From: Chloroflexota bacterium
GTDB lineage: Bacteria; Chloroflexota; Dehalococcoidia; Lucifugimonadales; Lucifugimonadaceae
Direction of reading: 5' to 3'
Assembly: GCA_027624075.1 (NCBI GenBank)
Contig: JAQBUH010000010.1
Span: 1-64,000, forward strand
DNA: 64,000 nt
Shown here: positions 51,509 to 60,453 of the stretch, piece by piece
How the letters are laid out: every line of letters begins with the position of its first letter
Numbering within the stretch: position 1 is the first letter of the stretch
Position numbers and translations under genes: made by a program
Notes under the pieces: model-generated
The model's database searches: none
What the model was told of the DNA's origin: nothing
The model's input: only the letters and a program-made list of their open reading frames with translations

Positions 51509-53647
51509 TCAGGAGGCTGTGCGGGCGCGCCTTCGGAACGGCTTCTTGCCGTTTGTGCTCTTCTCAGCGTCTCCGGCATCCTTCTTTGGCCTTCTTCGAC
51601 CCCGCGACTCGGCTTCAGCCGAAATTCGAGCGGCCTCTTCCGGGTGCAGTTTCCAGCACCTTGACATGGTGTCTGTGCGCTGCGCTTGCCACGCCTCAAT
51701 GACATCACCCTTTGCAGTGTCCGCCGGTTTCAGCGGGAACGCGACCCGGCACTCAGGGAACCGCGAGCAGGACAGGAACTTCCCGAACCGGCCCGTCCGG
51801 ACCACCATCTCCTCGCCGCCGTCACACCTTTCCTCAGACTGTTCGACGAGCTTTGCGCGGTCAACGCGTGGCGCATTGTCCATCGTCGTCTTTACGCTCA
51901 ACGCAAACGGCGTGTAGAACTCGTTCAGCATTGGCACCCACTGCAGGTTTCCCTCGGCTATGGCATCCAGCTTGGACTCCATGTCAGCCGTGAAGCCCGT
52001 GTCCATGATGCTCGGGAAGTGCTTCTTGAGCAGGTCCGCCACCACGGTGCCGATCAGTGTTGGCTTGAAGCGGGACGCCACTCGCTCAACGTACTGGCGC
52101 TGTTCGATTGTGCCGACAATCGTGGCGTATGTGCTAGGCCGCCCGATGCCCAGTTCTTCCAGGGTGCGGATCAGGTTCGCCTCCGTGAATCGAGGCGGCG
52201 GTTGTGTGAACTTCTGATCCGAGTTCACCTTTTCCCTCGCAGGCGTGTCGCCCTCGTGCAGGTCCGGAAGCTCACGAGACTCTTCTGAGTCGTCGTCTTC
52301 GTCCTTGTCCTCGATATATAGAGTCCGGAACCCGGGGAACTTGATGATCGAGCCGGTGGCGCGGACCGTGTGGTTGCGGCCGGACGGGTTCGCCGCCTCG
52401 ATTTCGACAGTCGTCTGGTCGACGATGGCGTCCGTCATCTGGCTTGCAACCATGCGCTTCCAGATCAACTCGTAGAGGCGGAGCTGATCTTGCTCCAGGA
52501 ACTGCGCAACGCTCTCTGGCGTGTTGGAGACCGATGTCGGCCTGACAGCCTCGTGCGCCTCCTGGGCGTTACGGCTCTTCGTCTTATAGGTGCGAGGCTT
52601 GTCTGCGAAACTGGCGCCGAATGTCGCCTTGATGAACTCGTTCGCCTCTGACAGCGCGCCGGCCGACAGGTTCGTTGAGTCGGTACGCATGTAGGTGATG
52701 AGGCCAACGGGCTCGCCATCGCCCATCTGGATACCTTCATATAGCTGCTGCGCCAGCCGCATCGTGCGCTGGGCGCTGTAGCGGAGCGAGCGGGCAGACT
52801 GTTGCTGCAGTGTGCTGGTGGTGAACGGAGCGCGCGGGCGCTGCTTCACCTCCCGCCGCGTAACCTTAGCGACGCGGTACTCGGACGCCTCAAGGTCGCC
52901 GACAATGGCTGCTGCCTGTTTGCCGTCACCGACCTTCGGGCGGCCAGTCTCACCGTGCAGTTGATGGAGACCGGCCCGGAAGCTCTGCGTCTTGCCGCCG
53001 GTTTCCGACTGGAGGTCGACGGTGATTACCCAGTACTCTTCCGGCTTGAAGGCCTCGATCTCGCGTTCGCGGTCGACGATCAGGCGTAGCGCGACGGACT
53101 GGACGCGTCCTGCCGAAAGGCCCCTCCGGACCTTGCTCCACAGCACCGGGCTCAGCTGATATCCGACGATCCTGTCCAGGATGCGGCGCGCCTGCTGCGC
53201 GTTCACCAGCTGCATATCGATCTCTCGCGGGTGGCTGAACGCCTCTTCAATTGCATCGCGTGTGATCTCGTGGAAAACAACCCGCTTCAGGCTGTCGTCC
53301 TTCTTGAGATCGGCTGCCTCGACCAGGTGCCACGAGATCGCCTCGCCCTCACGGTCAGGGTCAGTCGCCAGATAGACGGAGTCCACGCCGCGGGCGGCCT
53401 TCTTGATCTCCGCGATCACTGTTGCCCGGCCGCGTACCTGCACATAGGTAGGCTCGAAGTCAGAGTCGAAATCCACGCCGATCTCGCGCGCAGGAAGGTC
53501 ACGGACATGGCCCATCGACGCCTTGACGATGTAGTCGTCGCCAAGGAAGCGGCCCACAGTGCGCGCCTTGGCCGGTGACTCCACTATCACCAGGCTCTTC
53601 TTGGATTTCTTCACTGTTGTCTTTACTTTTTGGGCTGTCTTCGGCAA
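51509..53647 (-). CDS. topA: DNA topoisomerase I
   Basis: A 712-residue type IA topoisomerase that relaxes negative supercoils. The Toprim domain starts LVIVESPAKARTVGRFLG and continues to VYLATDPDREGEAISWHL. The active Tyr is in VGLITYMRTDSTNLS (about residue 315). LGIGRPSTYATIVGTI is intact. The C-terminal zinc module is reduced: CDGGEEMVVRTGRFGKFLSCSRFPEC has only three of four Cys. A basic Lys/Arg tail ends the protein. It follows dprA by 18 bases. Confidence 0.96.
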   Translation of the reverse strand: MPKTAQKVKTTVKKSKKSLVIVESPAKARTVGRFLGDDYIVKASMGHVRDLPAREIGVDFDSDFEPTYVQVRGRATVIAEIKKAARGVDSVYLATDPDREGEAISWHLVEAADLKKDDSLKRVVFHEITRDAIEEAFSHPREIDMQLVNAQQARRILDRIVGYQLSPVLWSKVRRGLSAGRVQSVALRLIVDREREIEAFKPEEYWVITVDLQSETGGKTQSFRAGLHQLHGETGRPKVGDGKQAAAIVGDLEASEYRVAKVTRREVKQRPRAPFTTSTLQQQSARSLRYSAQRTMRLAQQLYEGIQMGDGEPVGLITYMRTDSTNLSAGALSEANEFIKATFGASFADKPRTYKTKSRNAQEAHEAVRPTSVSNTPESVAQFLEQDQLRLYELIWKRMVASQMTDAIVDQTTVEIEAANPSGRNHTVRATGSIIKFPGFRTLYIEDKDEDDDSEESRELPDLHEGDTPAREKVNSDQKFTQPPPRFTEANLIRTLEELGIGRPSTYATIVGTIEQRQYVERVASRFKPTLIGTVVADLLKKHFPSIMDTGFTADMESKLDAIAEGNLQWVPMLNEFYTPFALSVKTTMDNAPRVDRAKLVEQSEERCDGGEEMVVRTGRFGKFLSCSRFPECRVAFPLKPADTAKGDVIEAWQAQRTDTMSRCWKLHPEEAARISAEAESRGRRRPKKDAGDAEKSTNGKKPFRRRARTAS

Positions 53648-53665
53648 GTAGTTGTCTCTTCCGGG

Positions 53666-54949
53666 TTATTGAGCGCCGGCGGCGGCTGACTCCTGGGCGA
53701 ACTTCTGGGCCACGAACGTCATTGGCCCCACTTCGTCGACGATTCCTTTCAGCCCGAGCACGGTCAGAGCGGATGTGACCTCCGCTATACGAATGCCTGT
53801 CGAGCGAGAGATTTCGTCAACGTGGCACGGCGCTCCCGCTGCCACGAGATGCCGGCTCACACGGTCTTCAATGTCTGTTCCATTATTCTTGCGCGCGAGG
53901 CTGTCAACCCCCAATTCGCCCTGTGTGGGCGCCGGATTCACGCTTCCGGCTCCGGCTGGTCCGGCCATTTGAGCCGCGATACCCAGCTCCTCCAGCACAT
54001 CCAGGTGGCTGACCGTGAGCTTGGCGCCCTGTTGGATCAGCCAGTTTGGGCCCTCGCTATTGTCTGAGAGAGCGCTGCCAGGGACCGCGAACACCTCGCG
54101 GTCCTGCTCCAGCGCCCACTTCACAGTAAGCATCGCGCCGGACTTGCGCGTCGCCTCAACTACCACGACACCACGGGTGAGACCGCTGATCACGCGGTTC
54201 CTGCGTGGGAAGTGCTCAGGCTTGGGTCTGACTCCAACAGGGTACTCGGAGATAACGGCGCCTCCCGCCGCAACCATCTCTGCCGCCATCTCAGCGTGCT
54301 CGTTCGGGTAGATGCTATCTAACCCGCCGCCTACAACGGCCACAGTCCGGCCGCCGGCGTCTAGCGCAGCGCGGTGGGCCGCTCCGTCGATGACGCGTGC
54401 CAGTCCAGAGAATATCGAGACGCCGGATGCGGCGAGACCTGTCGAGATACGCCTCGCCATCTCACGCCCGTACGCTGTGCAGCGCCGGGAGCCAACCACT
54501 GCGACTGCGTCAGGCTCGCTTTCCTTGAGGATACCGCGGTAATACAGCACCGGTGGCGGATCATAGATCTCGCTGAGGCTTTTTGGGTAGCCGGAGTAGT
54601 GAAGCCGCACCGCGCTGATCCCGAGACGGTCGAGCGTTTCAGCCTCCCGATCAGGATCGGAGCTCTGTCTCATCTCCTCCAGCGACCGCGCGTTCTCCTG
54701 TCCTATGCCGGCTGCGGCAAGCTCCGAGAATGGCGCCCGCCACGCCGCCTCGATGGAGCCGAAGTGTCGCAGCAACTGGTTGAAGCGCGCAGGTCCGATG
54801 CCGGAGACGCGGTGCACCGTGATCCAGTACTTTAGCTCCGGGTCGTCGGACTGCTTCGATGCCTGTAACGGTTGTGGGTGAGTGGGGTTCAAGTGAATAT
54901 CTGCTGGTTGAGGCAGCCGCACGCTGTTTGGAGCGCGGCGCGCAAGCAT
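53666..54949 (-). CDS. dprA: DNA processing protein DprA/Smf
   Basis: A 427-residue protein. The N-terminal SAM-like domain (VHRVSGIGPARFNQLLRHFGSIEAAW) is followed by the Rossmann-type RecA-loading domain: AVAVVGSRRCTAYGREMARR, FSGLARVIDGAAHRAALDAGG, AVVGGGLDSIYPNEH, LTRGVVVVEATRKSGAML. A C-terminal winged helix (DEISRSTGIRIAEVTSALTVL) closes it. DprA protects incoming ssDNA during natural transformation and loads RecA. No other competence genes are present. Its N-terminal ~38 residues (from ATG 54949) are non-conserved and a later start is possible. Confidence 0.93.
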   Translation of the reverse strand: MLARRAPNSVRLPQPADIHLNPTHPQPLQASKQSDDPELKYWITVHRVSGIGPARFNQLLRHFGSIEAAWRAPFSELAAAGIGQENARSLEEMRQSSDPDREAETLDRLGISAVRLHYSGYPKSLSEIYDPPPVLYYRGILKESEPDAVAVVGSRRCTAYGREMARRISTGLAASGVSIFSGLARVIDGAAHRAALDAGGRTVAVVGGGLDSIYPNEHAEMAAEMVAAGGAVISEYPVGVRPKPEHFPRRNRVISGLTRGVVVVEATRKSGAMLTVKWALEQDREVFAVPGSALSDNSEGPNWLIQQGAKLTVSHLDVLEELGIAAQMAGPAGAGSVNPAPTQGELGVDSLARKNNGTDIEDRVSRHLVAAGAPCHVDEISRSTGIRIAEVTSALTVLGLKGIVDEVGPMTFVAQKFAQESAAAGAQ

Positions 54950-55048
54950 AGCCTAACAACCTGCGGGAAGTGTGCAGGCCGCTGTGACGCAACGGAGCAG
55001 ACTGGCACGCAGAGCCGGGACACGGCTTGCCCCGGCAGACTGGAAAAC

Positions 55049-55136
55049 TGGCGGAGAGGACAGGATTCGAACCTGCGGTGGATTGCTCCACATACGCTTT
55101 CCAGGCGTACCCGTTAAGCCACTCTGGCACCTCTCC
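55049..55136 (-). tRNA. tRNA-Ser (anticodon GGA)
   Basis: Read on the minus strand: acceptor stem GGAGAGG/CCTCTCC, D-loop with the AGAGTGG...AACGGG pattern, anticodon loop CTGGAAA (GGA), a long variable arm (TGTGGAGCAATCCAC), T-loop GTTCGAATC, discriminator G and encoded CCA (55051-55049). The long variable arm and anticodon are diagnostic of serine tRNA reading UCC/UCU. Confidence 0.97.
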
Positions 55137-55320
55137 GCGTTTCTCGATCGGAACGCGCCTGCCGTCGCAACGGCTGTTGGCTGAGGTCGAGAAGGTCTAC
55201 GGCCTCTCTAACTCAATGTGCCTCCGGCGCGGGAAGGCACGAGACCTCCGCACAATCCTAAGACTGTCCGCAGCACGCAGCCATCGCACCTGTCACCATT
55301 TCGTGACCATCCGCACAGGA

Positions 55321-55411
55321 TGGCGGAGAGGGGGGGATTCGAACCCCCGATACCGGAAACCGGTATACCAGTTTTCGAGACTGGCGCTTTCAACCACTCA
55401 GCCACCTCTCC
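55321..55411 (-). tRNA. tRNA-Ser (anticodon CGA)
   Basis: Same architecture as the neighbouring serine tRNA: acceptor GGAGAGG/CCTCTCC, anticodon loop TCTCGAAAA (CGA), a long variable arm (ACCGGTTTCCGGT), T-loop GTTCGAATC and encoded CCA at 55323-55321. It reads UCG. It is transcribed first and lies 184 bases from the GGA tRNA, so the two are likely co-transcribed. Confidence 0.97.
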
Positions 55412-55705
55412 GGGCACGACCAAACCAACTGACGCGAACTGGAATTATAGCAACGCGACCCTCTCCTTAACCCGCCGATGTTCACGGGTTAACACGCAGT
55501 CATGGACCTGCGGAGAGCTTGACACGCAGAATTGAACGTAAATACGATTGCCGGTAGTACAAGACTGAGCACTTAGCATTAGTACCGATCTCATACATGG
55601 CGCCGAGCCGCGGTCCGCGCAGCATGACTGCACGCGGAAGCGGCTCTTTCTGTTTTCAGCGCAACCTGTGCTGTCGAACATCGACTCAGAATCCGACATC
55701 GGCAT

Positions 55706-57085
55706 ATGAGCAACTGGACCGGCGTAATCCTGGCGGCAGGGCAGGGCACGCGGATGAGATCGGACCTGCCAAAGGTGCTGCACACGGTGTGTGGCGTGCC
55801 CTTGCTTGGGCACGTGGCCGCGGTCATGAGGGCTGCGGGCGCAGACCGTATCGTCGTTGTCGCAAGCCCCGCGACGGCAGAGATGGCGAGGTTTCGTGAG
55901 GCGGCCGGCAAGGACGTCCTGATCGCTGTCCAACGCGAGCCTCTCGGCACGGCGCACGCACTGCTGTCGGCGCGTGAGGCCGCAGGGGCCGCTGGGAAAC
56001 TCGTCGTCGGCGCGGGCGACATGGCGCTGGTCCGCCCCGAATCTGTCTCGACCCTTGTCGGACAGCACGACAGTACCGGCGCACGTATCGCCATGTTGAC
56101 GGCGACCGTCTCAGACCCCACTGGCCTTGGCCGTGTCATCCGGGACCGGAACGGCGAAGTCTCGGCAGTGGTCGAGGAGGCGGAGGCGGACGCCAGCCAG
56201 AAGCTGATCGCCGAGGTAAACACCGGGTGGTTCTGCCTGGAGGCGGCATGGGCGTGGGACGCGTTGGAGCGTGTCCGCGTCTCGCCGGTTGGCGAACGAT
56301 ATCTACCTGACCTCGTCGCCACTGCCGCATTGACCGGTCACGCCACCAGCGCGCAGGTAAGTGACGCAAGCGAAGCGCTCGGCGTGAACACCCGCGTCCA
56401 ACTGGCAGAGGTCGAGCGCGTATTGCGGGACCGCGTCAGGCGTCACCACATGCTCTCCGGCGTCACCATCAGGGACCCTCAAACGACATACATCGACATG
56501 GATGTCGAGATCGGCCCTGACACCGAGCTATTGCCCGGCAACCACATCTTTTCAGGGACACGGATCGGAGCGAACTGCGAGATCGGCCCGAACTCCATGC
56601 TCCGTGACTGCACGATAGGTGATGGCGCAACGGTTATTTCATCCCACATCGAAGGCGCAGAGATCGGCGCAGGCGTCTCGGTCGGGCCGTTCAGCCGAAT
56701 AAGAGCGGGAACCCGAGTTGAGCCGGGTTCGTATATAGGCAACTTTGCAGAGATCAAGAACAGTAGAATCGGTTCGGGAACCCACGTCGGTCACTTCAGT
56801 TACGTAGGTGACGCGGAGGTGGGCAGAGACGTTAACATCGGCGCAGGCACTGTGACCGCGAACTTCGATGGTCAGGACAAGCACAGGACGGTGATCGGCG
56901 ATCGCGTTAAGATCGGCTCAGACACCGTCATCGTTGCGCCTGTCACAATTGGTGAGGATGCAAGCACCGGAGCGGGCGCTGTCGTGAACAGAGATGTGCC
57001 GGCTCGCGCCACGGTGGTTGGAGTTCCGGCAAAGACGCTGAGCAAGCGATCAATCAACGAGCCGAAGAAAGATGGGAGCGGATAA
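55706..57085 (+). CDS. glmU: Bifunctional GlmU (UDP-GlcNAc pyrophosphorylase/acetyltransferase)
   Basis: A 459-residue enzyme for the last two steps to UDP-GlcNAc. N-terminal uridyltransferase: VILAAGQGTRMRSDLPKVLH, then REPLGTAHA, VVGAGDMALV and EVNTGWFCLE. C-terminal left-handed beta-helix with hexapeptides: DPQTTYIDMDVEIGPDT, FSRIRAGTRVEPGSYIGNFAEIKNS, HFSYVGDAEVGRDVNIGAGTV and GVPAKT. Catalytic His is in THVGHFSYVGD. UDP-GlcNAc feeds peptidoglycan and glycan synthesis. Translation starts at ATG 55706. A GlmS or MurA gene is not nearby. Confidence 0.95.
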   Translation: MSNWTGVILAAGQGTRMRSDLPKVLHTVCGVPLLGHVAAVMRAAGADRIVVVASPATAEMARFREAAGKDVLIAVQREPLGTAHALLSAREAAGAAGKLVVGAGDMALVRPESVSTLVGQHDSTGARIAMLTATVSDPTGLGRVIRDRNGEVSAVVEEAEADASQKLIAEVNTGWFCLEAAWAWDALERVRVSPVGERYLPDLVATAALTGHATSAQVSDASEALGVNTRVQLAEVERVLRDRVRRHHMLSGVTIRDPQTTYIDMDVEIGPDTELLPGNHIFSGTRIGANCEIGPNSMLRDCTIGDGATVISSHIEGAEIGAGVSVGPFSRIRAGTRVEPGSYIGNFAEIKNSRIGSGTHVGHFSYVGDAEVGRDVNIGAGTVTANFDGQDKHRTVIGDRVKIGSDTVIVAPVTIGEDASTGAGAVVNRDVPARATVVGVPAKTLSKRSINEPKKDGSG

Positions 57086-57172
57086 CGGGATGAACCTTGA
57101 AGAGCCCAACGATACGCAGGCCGGAGTACTCCCGGCCCTTGTGTCACCAGAAACGCTTGGTGCGCGTTAACG

Positions 57173-58432
57173 ATGGATATCTGGTTAGCCTGGTCGATCG
57201 TTGTCGTATCCGTCATATTCCATCTGATCACGACGCTGGTGCTTATCGCCTATCCGGCACGCAACATCACGTTCATGTCCACTTCAGCGGACACATCGAA
57301 CGGCTACGTTGACGGTGAGCAGATACGGCAGCTCGATAATCGTGCTCGCGTCGTCTTCATAGGTCTGCAGGCAGCGTCTCTCGTATCCGGCGCTTTCGCC
57401 CTCGCCGCCGCACTCACCACCGCTGAGTCGAACAGCACCTTTGCGCTGGTCGTCGGCGGACTCGTCGCATTCGCGGCGCGCTTCGTCGTGCAGGGCGCGT
57501 CTTCCTTTGTGGCGCACCGTTACCGGGTTCAAACTCGCGAATTTACCTCTCCGGTTGTGTGGGCAGTGATTCATCTGACTACACTGCCGGGCACTGGCTG
57601 GCTGGTCACCATGATCACCGGCCGGAAACCTGGAGACGAGGCGGCGGGGCAGGAGGCGAGTGAGGCGCTCAGAGAAGGCCTGGGCCTTCTTGAGGAGGCG
57701 CACATTCCCGCCGGGGAGTCTGAGCTGCAGATGATCCGCGGCATTCTACGTATGGACACTGTGAAGGTGCGGGAGATCATGCGGCCGCGCCCTGACATGG
57801 TCGTCGCCTCGGTCGAGGCCTCGTCTGATGAGATCATGACCCAGATGACGATGGGTGGTCACAGCAAGATCCCGGTCTATTCGGAGAGTCCAGACACCAT
57901 CGTTGGCATCGTCTATGCCAGGGACCTGCTTGTTGCGCGGGCGAATGGCGAGCCCGAGACCGGCCTCACCCGCAGACTCGCAAGACCGGCAATTCACGTT
58001 CCGGAGTCACAGAACCTGGAGCGGCTTCTCAGGGAGTTCCAGGAACACCGCACCAGCATTGCGATAGTTGTGGACGAGTACGGCGGCATGGCGGGTCTCG
58101 TCACAGTCACAGACCTGATTGAGGAGATCGTGGGCGAGTTGGTCGACGAGTTCGATATCGAGGGACCCGAGGTCAAGCATGTCAGTGACGACGAAATTAT
58201 CGCCGATGCAACGATGTCCATCGAGTCGCTCAACCGCACGATGGGCACCGGCATTCAGGCTGAAGGCTTCGACACCATAGGCGGTCTCATCCAGAAAGAG
58301 CTGGGACGGATCCCTGTTAGCGGGGACAGCATCGTGACATTTGGCCTGACCATCACCGTCATGGCCACCGTCGGCCGTCGGATAACACGGGTACGCGTCG
58401 TACGCATCCCTGTGCCGGTGGCAGAAGGCTAG
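57173..58432 (+). CDS. CBS-domain membrane protein (CNNM/HlyC-CorC family)
   Basis: A 419-residue protein. The N-terminal ~150 residues have three or four TM helices (IWLAWSIVVVSVIFHLITTLVLIAY, GLQAASLVSGAFALAAAL, FALVVGGLVAFAARFVV, WAVIHLTTLPGTGWLV), forming a DUF21/CNNM-like membrane domain. Then follow ILRMDTVKVREIMRPRPDMV, two CBS domains (about 200-330; GHSKIPVYSESPDTIVGIVYARDLL and VVDEYGGMAGLVTVTDLIEEIVGE) and the CorC_HlyC domain. Homologues take part in Mg2+ or Co2+ handling; function here is inferred. Confidence 0.9.
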   Translation: MDIWLAWSIVVVSVIFHLITTLVLIAYPARNITFMSTSADTSNGYVDGEQIRQLDNRARVVFIGLQAASLVSGAFALAAALTTAESNSTFALVVGGLVAFAARFVVQGASSFVAHRYRVQTREFTSPVVWAVIHLTTLPGTGWLVTMITGRKPGDEAAGQEASEALREGLGLLEEAHIPAGESELQMIRGILRMDTVKVREIMRPRPDMVVASVEASSDEIMTQMTMGGHSKIPVYSESPDTIVGIVYARDLLVARANGEPETGLTRRLARPAIHVPESQNLERLLREFQEHRTSIAIVVDEYGGMAGLVTVTDLIEEIVGELVDEFDIEGPEVKHVSDDEIIADATMSIESLNRTMGTGIQAEGFDTIGGLIQKELGRIPVSGDSIVTFGLTITVMATVGRRITRVRVVRIPVPVAEG

Positions 58433-58696
58433 CGCTGGCTCGTGGGCCACCCCGTGCAGGCGCGCTATAGCCGGAGGCATGGCGTCAGCTATACCGCAGG
58501 TGGGTAACCGTGGGCGGGTAACCGGGCACTGATCCGCCACCGGTCCAGCCATCTGCCGTGCGTTCACAAACACACAGAGACATAGAGAACGCACAGCTTC
58601 GGCTTTGGCTTCGGCAGGGAGTCCATTCCCTCCCACATCCTCATCGTCGCATGCCGGCCGCTGCGCCAGGCCAGAGCGGTGCTGGCGCCCGAACGC

Positions 58697-58730
58697 GAAT
58701 AGGCTCCGGGTTTTTACCCGGAGCCTATTC
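58697..58730. terminator. Bidirectional hairpin between convergent genes
   Basis: A perfect 15-bp inverted repeat (58697-58711 with 58716-58730) has a four-base loop. It sits in the 343-base gap 58433-58775. The rest of the gap holds only repeated GGGTAACCG units near 58500 and no gene. The flanking U-runs are short, so efficiency is uncertain. Confidence 0.7.
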
Positions 58731-58775
58731 ATTCAGACCGTTTCCGCCAACAAACGGGCGCCAACGGGCGATGGG

Positions 58776-59396
58776 CTAGTTCTCTGGAACCTTGTCCACC
58801 AGGATGAAAACGCCCTCGGTCCGGCCACTGTCCTCACCAGATGCAGACACGGTAAAGACCGAGTCTGCAGCTACTGCGAACCCTTTGGCGTTGAGGTTAA
58901 CCGTCACCGAGAAGGCGCCGTGGTCGTTCGCCACCGCATCGGCGAGCAGCACGTCAAACCGGTTCGGCTTGCCTGTGACGCTGATCCTCTCACCGCGGTT
59001 GAAACCGCCACCGAGAATCACAGCGTTTGTGTCACTCAGGCGGAACTCAACTGCTCCAGCGACGTTGTTATTTGAGTCGTGGACGATGAGTGCGGCGCTT
59101 GAGCCGTTAGTTCCTGCCGGTCCGGGAAGACCCGGTATGCCCTGAGCGCCAACTGGGCCCCTGGCGCCGTCAAATCCAGCTACTCCAGGAAGACCCGGGA
59201 GACCGGGAGGACCGGGAAGACCGGGAAGACCAGGCTCACCCTTAGGACCGGATGGTCCAGGGCCACCTTGAGGACCAACAGGACCCTGGGGACCTGCTGC
59301 GCCGCCTGAACCTGAACATGCAACGGCGGCGGCGAGGCCTACCATCAGCGAAACGAGGAAGAGGGCCTTAACCCTACTTCGGAGCAGACCTAGCAT
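58776..59396 (-). CDS. Collagen-like lipoprotein
   Basis: A 206-residue exported protein. ATG 59396 lies nine bases after GGAGG. The signal peptide ends in a lipobox AAAVAC (Cys 27). Residues about 35-97 are 21 uninterrupted Gly-X-Y triplets, rich in Pro at X/Y ([20 protein letters not shown]). A C-terminal ~110-residue domain ([50 protein letters not shown]) is predicted beta-rich and ends acidic. It would form a surface-anchored trimeric collagen-like stalk with a head. No collagen hydroxylase is seen, and the head is unrecognised. Confidence 0.85.
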   Translation of the reverse strand: MLGLLRSRVKALFLVSLMVGLAAAVACSGSGGAAGPQGPVGPQGGPGPSGPKGEPGLPGLPGPPGLPGLPGVAGFDGARGPVGAQGIPGLPGPAGTNGSSAALIVHDSNNNVAGAVEFRLSDTNAVILGGGFNRGERISVTGKPNRFDVLLADAVANDHGAFSVTVNLNAKGFAVAADSVFTVSASGEDSGRTEGVFILVDKVPEN

Positions 59397-59967
59397 AGGT
59401 CCCGTCCTCCATGTACTTGTCGTGTATCCCGATCTCTCCATCGTGGCCGGAGATCGTGCGGCCGTCATTCTAACAAAGGATCAAAATCCCGCGCGCAGTC
59501 CGCATTGGACAAGCGGAACACCGGTGCAACTTTATCGGTGTAAATTCGCGACTGTCAAGGTAGTAAGAGCGCGTCAAACCCCAGTTTCAATCGCGAGTCC
59601 ACACACATTGCCGCACGATCTCGCAGGCGCTGCCCCAACCTGTCCACAACATCGCCTGCCCCGCTGGCCGGGATTCTGCGTCACCAAGTGTTATCTCAAT
59701 GTTACGGCGGTTGCAAATCTGGCGTCCACATACGTGACTGCGCCAATCAGCAGTTCTGCAAGGCTCGCAACAAGCATCGCGTTAAGGAACAAGCGCGCAG
59801 ATGTCTGCCCGTGCCTGACCATGACCGAACAGAACGCTTCGTGATATCCTGTGAAATCGAACACGAAGATGCGATAAGTGGAAGTCTCCGCGCCGCGGCC
59901 CCCTGAGTTTCCCTCTTACCCCATTGGCCGCAGCCGCAGGAATCGCGCGAAAGAGAGTACGCACAGG
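59397..59967. other. Divergent intergenic region before rpsO
   Basis: 571 bases between the collagen-like gene and rpsO. I see no gene; a 140-codon plus-strand frame (59422-59844) is Ser/Thr/Pro-rich and has no domain or SD. Promoters for both genes presumably lie here, but no convincing hexamer pair stands out. Confidence 0.5.
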
Positions 59968-60231
59968 TTGGAGAAAGATCAGAAGACGGCGGTCATCACC
60001 GAATATGGCCGGTCTCAGAACGACACAGGCTCGGCAGAAGTGCAGATAGCACTGTTGAGCGGACGCATTACCGAACTGACAGAACACCTCCGGGAGCACA
60101 AGCACGACCACGCGAGCAGGCGGGGACTGGTGAAGCTGGTTGGCCAGAGACGCAGGTTGCTTGGCTACCTCAACGGTGAGGACGTTAACCGCTACCGTTC
60201 GATAATTGGAAAGCTCGGCCTTCGCAGGTAA
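59968..60231 (+). CDS. rpsO: Ribosomal protein uS15
   Basis: An 87-residue protein. TTG 59968 gives [22 protein letters not shown], then [31 protein letters not shown] in sections and [23 protein letters not shown], which is the whole family. It binds the central domain of 16S rRNA. rpsO-pnp is a widely conserved pair. The frame is open upstream to 59878, but the TTG gives the usual length. Confidence 0.95.
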   Translation: MEKDQKTAVITEYGRSQNDTGSAEVQIALLSGRITELTEHLREHKHDHASRRGLVKLVGQRRRLLGYLNGEDVNRYRSIIGKLGLRR

Positions 60232-60233
60232 TT

Positions 60234-60260
60234 AAACGCCCCGTTCCAGGGGCGTTTTCT
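60234..60260 (+). terminator. rpsO-pnp intercistronic terminator
   Basis: AAACGCCCC (60234-60242) with GGGGCGTTT (60249-60257), six-base loop, then TCTGTTG. It begins three bases after rpsO. As in enterobacteria, it probably ends part of the rpsO transcript and lets some read through to pnp. Confidence 0.8.
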
Positions 60261-60453
60261 GTTGTGCGGAACGACTTGCTTGGCCTGTCTCATAGAGGCA
60301 GGCTGGCGGGATCAACTCCCGGAAGCCGCTCCGCGCAGGGCAATCCTCAGCAAGACGCGGATCTCAATGATCCCCGATCCCCGATTTTTAGACCCGGTCA
60401 ACGCCGGGCACCCAGGGAAGAAATCCCTGGAAAGAGTTTTAAGAAGAGAACAG

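Noticed and set aside
59281-59400. CRISPR-like repeat region in the collagen gene
   Set aside because: The periodicity is the nine-base Gly-X-Y coding repeat, not repeat-spacer units.
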